This document shows, piece by piece, positions 61,081-64,000 of a DNA stretch of 64,000 bases (its first letter is position 1; every line of letters starts with the position of its first letter). The stretch lies in contig NZ_JARUBO010000005.1 in NCBI RefSeq assembly GCF_029626235.1, forward strand, positions 1,272,501 through 1,336,500, in the 5' to 3' direction. A program made the translations under genes and the position numbers. The notes under the pieces were generated by a model. That model did not search any database. It was not told the DNA's origin and was given only the letters and a program-made list of their open reading frames with translations. Source of the DNA: Micromonospora sp. WMMD1120. Lineage in GTDB: Bacteria; Actinomycetota; Actinomycetes; Mycobacteriales; Micromonosporaceae.

Positions 61081-61389
61081 ATGCTCAAGTGGGAGTACGC
61101 CCTGCTGGTCCGCCGTCGTCAGGCGGCGACCAACGACCTCGGCTGGGAGGTCGTCTTCGTCTGGTACGGCCCGGACGGCTCGATGGTCGACGTGACGCCG
61201 TACGGCGACACCTCGCTGGCCCACCTGAACCGGGCCGGCGACCAGGGCTGGGAGTTGGTCGCGATGAGCGAGGACCCGTCCCTGCCCGGCAACCACGAGT
61301 TGCACCGCTATCACCTCAAGCGGCCGAAGCCCGCCGACCCGCCACCCCGGCAGCGGATGCGCGGGGGCCGCCGAACCATCTCGGGCTGA
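61081..61389 (+). CDS. DUF4177-like small protein
   Basis: The protein has 102 residues. MLKWEYALL near the start, LAHLNRAGDQGWELVAMSED and HRYHLKRPK follow the layout of DUF4177 proteins (WEY...LN..G..GWELV...LKR). A basic Pro/Arg tail ends it. ATG 61081 lies 38 bases after the ABC-F stop, so cotranscription is likely. Function unknown. Confidence 0.75.
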   Translation: MLKWEYALLVRRRQAATNDLGWEVVFVWYGPDGSMVDVTPYGDTSLAHLNRAGDQGWELVAMSEDPSLPGNHELHRYHLKRPKPADPPPRQRMRGGRRTISG

Positions 61390-61460
61390 GGCGCGGGCCC
61401 CGGCGAGCCGGGCATAACGGGCGCGATAGCGGGTATCGCCGCGGCCGGAGGTGGCCCGAA

Positions 61461-62186
61461 ATGGTGGCTTTGGCACAGACTCCGCCCTCGGCCGACCGGC
61501 TGCGGGCGATCGACGAGTCCCTCGCGCAGGCGTGGGCGGACCAGGCCCGGCACGACGACCGGCTGCGGGACCTGGCCGTCGAGGTGCGGTTCGACAGGGG
61601 CGTGGCCCACCTGAGCGGCGACGTGTCCGAGCCCTCCCAACTGCGACTGGTCCGCGACCTGGTCGGCCGGTTGGCCGGCGTCTACGGCGTCTGGTGCCGG
61701 GTCGGCGTCGGCGGTCGGGCGCCGGTGGTGGTGGATCTCGGCTGCGGGCCGACCAAGCAGTGGTCCGGCAACCTGGGGTTGGACATCTACCCCGCGCCCG
61801 GGGTGGACGCTGTCGCGGACCTGTCCGGCTCGCTGCCGCTCGCCGACGACTCGGTGGACGTCCTCTTCGCCGTGCACATCCTGGAGCACCTGATCGACTT
61901 CCTGCCGCTGGTGGACGAGTGCCACCGGGTGCTCCGGCCGGGCGGCGTCCTGCACGTGATGAGCCCCTGGTGGGGGCACGTCAACGCGGTGGCCGACCCG
62001 ACCCACGTCCGGCTGATGGACGTGCAGACGTTCAAGGGGATCTGCCAGCTCCGGCCGCCCGGCACGCCGCGCTGGTATCCGCTGCACGCGGGCTGCGACG
62101 GCGCGTCGATCTTCGCCGACCTGACCCCCCTGCCGCCGGACGCCGAGCCGGCGTCGCAGAGCCATCTGGCGCGCTTCTTCGACTGA
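61461..62186 (+). CDS. BON-domain / SAM methyltransferase fusion
   Basis: The protein has 241 residues. The N-terminal 85 residues resemble a BON domain (LRDLAVEVRFDRGVAHLSGD, VRDLVGRLAGVYGVWCRVGV). The remainder is a class I methyltransferase: VVVDLGCGPTKQWSGNLGLD, DSVDVLFAVHILEHL, HRVLRPGGVLHVMSPWWGH. ATG 61461 follows GGAGGTGG at 61447-61454. BON normally binds phospholipid or small molecules, so the domain may target the enzyme to a membrane or ligand. The substrate is unknown. Confidence 0.8.
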   Translation: MVALAQTPPSADRLRAIDESLAQAWADQARHDDRLRDLAVEVRFDRGVAHLSGDVSEPSQLRLVRDLVGRLAGVYGVWCRVGVGGRAPVVVDLGCGPTKQWSGNLGLDIYPAPGVDAVADLSGSLPLADDSVDVLFAVHILEHLIDFLPLVDECHRVLRPGGVLHVMSPWWGHVNAVADPTHVRLMDVQTFKGICQLRPPGTPRWYPLHAGCDGASIFADLTPLPPDAEPASQSHLARFFD

Positions 62187-62209
62187 GGGCGCCGGCGACT
62201 CCGGCGCCC
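62187..62209. terminator. bidirectional hairpin
   Basis: GGGCGCCGG (62187-62195) pairs perfectly with 62201-62209 around CGACT, right after the methyltransferase stop and before the convergent permease stop. Confidence 0.7.
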
Positions 62210-62223
62210 TTCACCCGGCGCGC

Positions 62224-63693
62224 TCAGACGGCGGGCTCGTGCCGGGCCAGCCGGTTGCGGCGGTAGCCGTAGCCGAAGTAGATCAACGCGCCGAGCAGCA
62301 TCCAGGCCAGGAACCGCAGCCAGGTCTCCACCGACAGGTTGAGCATCAGGTAGAAGCAGGCCAGCGCGGAGACGATCGGCAGCACCGGGGAGAACGGCAC
62401 CCGGAAGGGCCGCTCCAGGTCCGGACGCCGACGACGCAGGATCGGCACCGCCACCGAGACCAGCACGAACGCGCAGAGCGCGCCGATGCTGACCAGGTCG
62501 GCCAGCGCTGACAACGGCAGGAAACCGGCCAGCAGCGCGACCGCCACCGTCATGATCGCGGAGATCCGGTACGGGGTGCCCCAGCGCAGGTGCACCTTCG
62601 CGATGGCGGGCGGGATCAGCCCGTCCCGGGCGATGGCGAAGCCGATCCGCCCCATCGCCACCAGGTCGACCAGGATCACGCTGGTCAGGCCGGCGACCGC
62701 GGCGATGGAGACCAGCACCGCCGCCCAGCCCGCGCCGACCGACTCGAAGGCCGACGCGATCGGCGCGCCCCTGTCGATCTCGGTGTACGGCACCATGCCG
62801 ACGACCACCAGCGAGACCCCGATGTAGAGCGCAGTCGAGATCAGCAGCGTGCCGAGCAGGCCCAGGGTCAGGTCCCGCTTGGGCTTCCTGGTCTCCTCAC
62901 CGAGGTTGGCAACGGCCTCGAAGCCGGTGTACGCGAAGAAGACCACGGCCGCGGCGCTGAGCACCCCGACGAAGCCGAAGACCGACGGCTCCAGCCCGAA
63001 GAGCGCCTGCGTGACCGGCTGCCTGATCCCGTCGTCGCCGCCACCGGCGGGCTCGGCCGGCGGGATGAACGGGGTGAGGTTGGCGGCCTTGACGAAGAAC
63101 AGGCCGGCGACCACCACGAAGACGCAGATCGCCACCTTGACCAGCACCAGCAGGTTGGTGATCCGGGCCGACTCGCGGATGCCGACGATCGCGACGACGC
63201 CGAGGATCAGCACGATGGCGATGGCGCCGACGTTGACGACGCTGCCCTCCTCACCGAACCAGCGGGTGGGCAGGTCGAGCAGTTCCGCCAGATAGCCGGA
63301 CCATCCTCGGGCGACCACCGCCGCGCCGAGCGCGAACTCCAGCAGCAGGTCCCAGCCGATGATCCAGGCGACGATCTCGCCCATCGTGGCGTACGCGTAG
63401 GTGTAGGCGCTGCCGGCGGTCGGCACGCTGGAGGCCAGTTCGGCGTAGCAGAGGGCGGCGAGCAGGGCCACCACGCCGGCGATGGCGAACGAGATCACCA
63501 CGCCCGGTCCGGCGCTGTCCCGGGCCTCGATCCCGGTGAGCGTGAAGATGCCGGTGCCGATCACGATGCCGATGCCGAAGCCGGTGAGGTCGACGGCGCC
63601 GAGGCGTCTCTTCAGCCCCAGTTGACCATCGCTGCCGTCCACCTCCCCCTGGGCGATCACGTCCTTGATCGGTTTTGTGCGCAGCACGGACAT
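62224..63693 (-). CDS. APC-superfamily amino acid permease (cationic amino acid transporter type)
   Basis: The protein has 489 residues with about 12-14 membrane segments. FGIGIVIGTGIFTLTG and GPGVVISFAIAGVVALLAALCYAEL are the family's first helices, and FFAYTGFEAVANLGEETRKPKRD and AMGRIGFAIARDGLIP are further signatures of CAT-type transporters. ATG 63693 follows GGGGAGG; an upstream extension is not needed. It is divergent from the secreted protein at 63896. Confidence 0.9.
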   Translation of the reverse strand: MSVLRTKPIKDVIAQGEVDGSDGQLGLKRRLGAVDLTGFGIGIVIGTGIFTLTGIEARDSAGPGVVISFAIAGVVALLAALCYAELASSVPTAGSAYTYAYATMGEIVAWIIGWDLLLEFALGAAVVARGWSGYLAELLDLPTRWFGEEGSVVNVGAIAIVLILGVVAIVGIRESARITNLLVLVKVAICVFVVVAGLFFVKAANLTPFIPPAEPAGGGDDGIRQPVTQALFGLEPSVFGFVGVLSAAAVVFFAYTGFEAVANLGEETRKPKRDLTLGLLGTLLISTALYIGVSLVVVGMVPYTEIDRGAPIASAFESVGAGWAAVLVSIAAVAGLTSVILVDLVAMGRIGFAIARDGLIPPAIAKVHLRWGTPYRISAIMTVAVALLAGFLPLSALADLVSIGALCAFVLVSVAVPILRRRRPDLERPFRVPFSPVLPIVSALACFYLMLNLSVETWLRFLAWMLLGALIYFGYGYRRNRLARHEPAV

Positions 63694-63895
63694 GCGCTCA
63701 CCCCTCCCCGCACACGGCCACCGCTCGTGGCAGCCGGTGACCGGCGTTGCTACCCAGCGACGCGAACCGCCAATCACGAACCCTTGCGGTTGTGGGCCAG
63801 ATGTGAAAATTTCCTACCAGCGATACGTATGCATCGGCATATCTTGCCGACTGTCACGCTGATCACACGGGAGCCCCACCGAAGGGACACACCGC
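63694..63895. promoter_or_regulatory. divergent promoter region
   Basis: These 202 bases separate the permease and the secreted-protein gene. The stretch about 63800-63860 is the most AT-rich of the area and contains GATACGTATGCATCGGCATA, likely holding the promoters. No exact -35/-10 pair is assigned. Confidence 0.35.
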
Positions 63896-64000
63896 ATGAA
63901 GGCAACTCGCCTCGGCGCGGCCGGACTGGCCGCCGCCCTGCTCGGCACCCTGGCCACCGCCACCCCCGCGAGCGCCGCACCCGACGCGGCCGGCACCACC
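63896..64000 (+). CDS. N-terminus of a secreted protein running off the window
   Basis: ATG 63896 follows AAGGGA. The visible 35 residues are a signal peptide (KATRLGAAGLAAALLGTLAT, cut near ASA-AP) and the first mature residues. The mature function lies outside the window. Confidence 0.8.
   Translation, partial: MKATRLGAAGLAAALLGTLATATPASAAPDAAGTT

Noticed and set aside
1..64000. tRNA or rRNA genes
   Set aside because: A scan by eye for T-loop (GGTTCGAATCC-like) and 3'-acceptor patterns found none. A covariance-model search would be decisive.

Overview
This window is chromosomal DNA of a high-GC actinomycete, most likely Micromonosporaceae (Micromonospora or a close relative). The evidence is the uniformly high GC, frequent GTG and TTG starts, tight overlapping operons, and actinobacterial families such as DUF3152, DUF3107, MoeZ, RecQ fused to a phosphoribosyltransferase, and BON-methyltransferase. 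Genus-level placement is inference. I recognised no tRNA, rRNA, CRISPR array, prophage or replication origin. The one intact insertion sequence is an IS30-family element.

Layout. 1-4.9 kb: a partial gene, two paralogous secreted proteins flanking an orphan nuoB, and an ECF sigma factor with its membrane partner, which shares a sequence module with the secreted pair. 5-8.2 kb: a minus-strand operon for an alkyltransferase-like DNA repair protein, a GPH-type sugar transporter and a group II PLP decarboxylase. 8.3-10.7 kb: proBA (proline synthesis). 10.9-24.1 kb: a block whose gene set resembles the mycobacterial moeZ-DUF3152-TetR-DUF3107-ferritin-like-rhlE neighbourhood. Here it carries tandem DUF3152 genes, an alpha/beta hydrolase and a very large proline-rich repeat protein. 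24-30 kb: a membrane protein, an HTH regulator, a membrane-anchored His-containing protein, RecQ and an SDR oxidoreductase. 30.0-31.2 kb: an IS30 element inside a palindromic repeat. 31.3-35.9 kb: a complete branched-chain amino-acid/amide ABC importer, livKGFHM. 36-37.9 kb: degraded sequence and a secreted glycerophosphodiesterase. 38-41.8 kb: Trk-type potassium uptake and a Ser/Thr kinase with a CBM2-like outer domain. 41.8-48.9 kb: a membrane spermidine-synthase-like protein, a coiled-coil peptidase, and an overlapping signalling operon (receiver-PP2C, CHASE3 histidine kinase, receiver, inositol-phosphatase-like enzyme). 49-52 kb: a membrane M28 peptidase and a small membrane protein. 52.3-57 kb: a STAND NB-ARC/TPR ATPase, a PLP dehydratase, a 2OG-Fe(II) oxygenase and two tiny genes. 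57-64 kb: GNAT, Smr, TPR, ROK kinase, ABC-F, a DUF4177-like protein, BON-methyltransferase, an APC permease and the start of a secreted protein.

The most distinctive non-gene signal is a recurrent composite element: a GATCTTGCA- or GATCATGAAGTT-type palindrome next to a G/C-tract pentamer array. It occurs four times, three of them between convergent genes, and one copy is split by the IS30 element. The most promising uncharacterised gene sets are the sigma factor with its module-sharing secreted proteins (0.3-4.9 kb), the CBM2-tipped kinase (40-41.8 kb), the overlapping phosphatase/kinase/receiver operon (44.6-48.9 kb), and the STAND/oxygenase/dehydratase/mini-peptide neighbourhood (52.3-56.9 kb).
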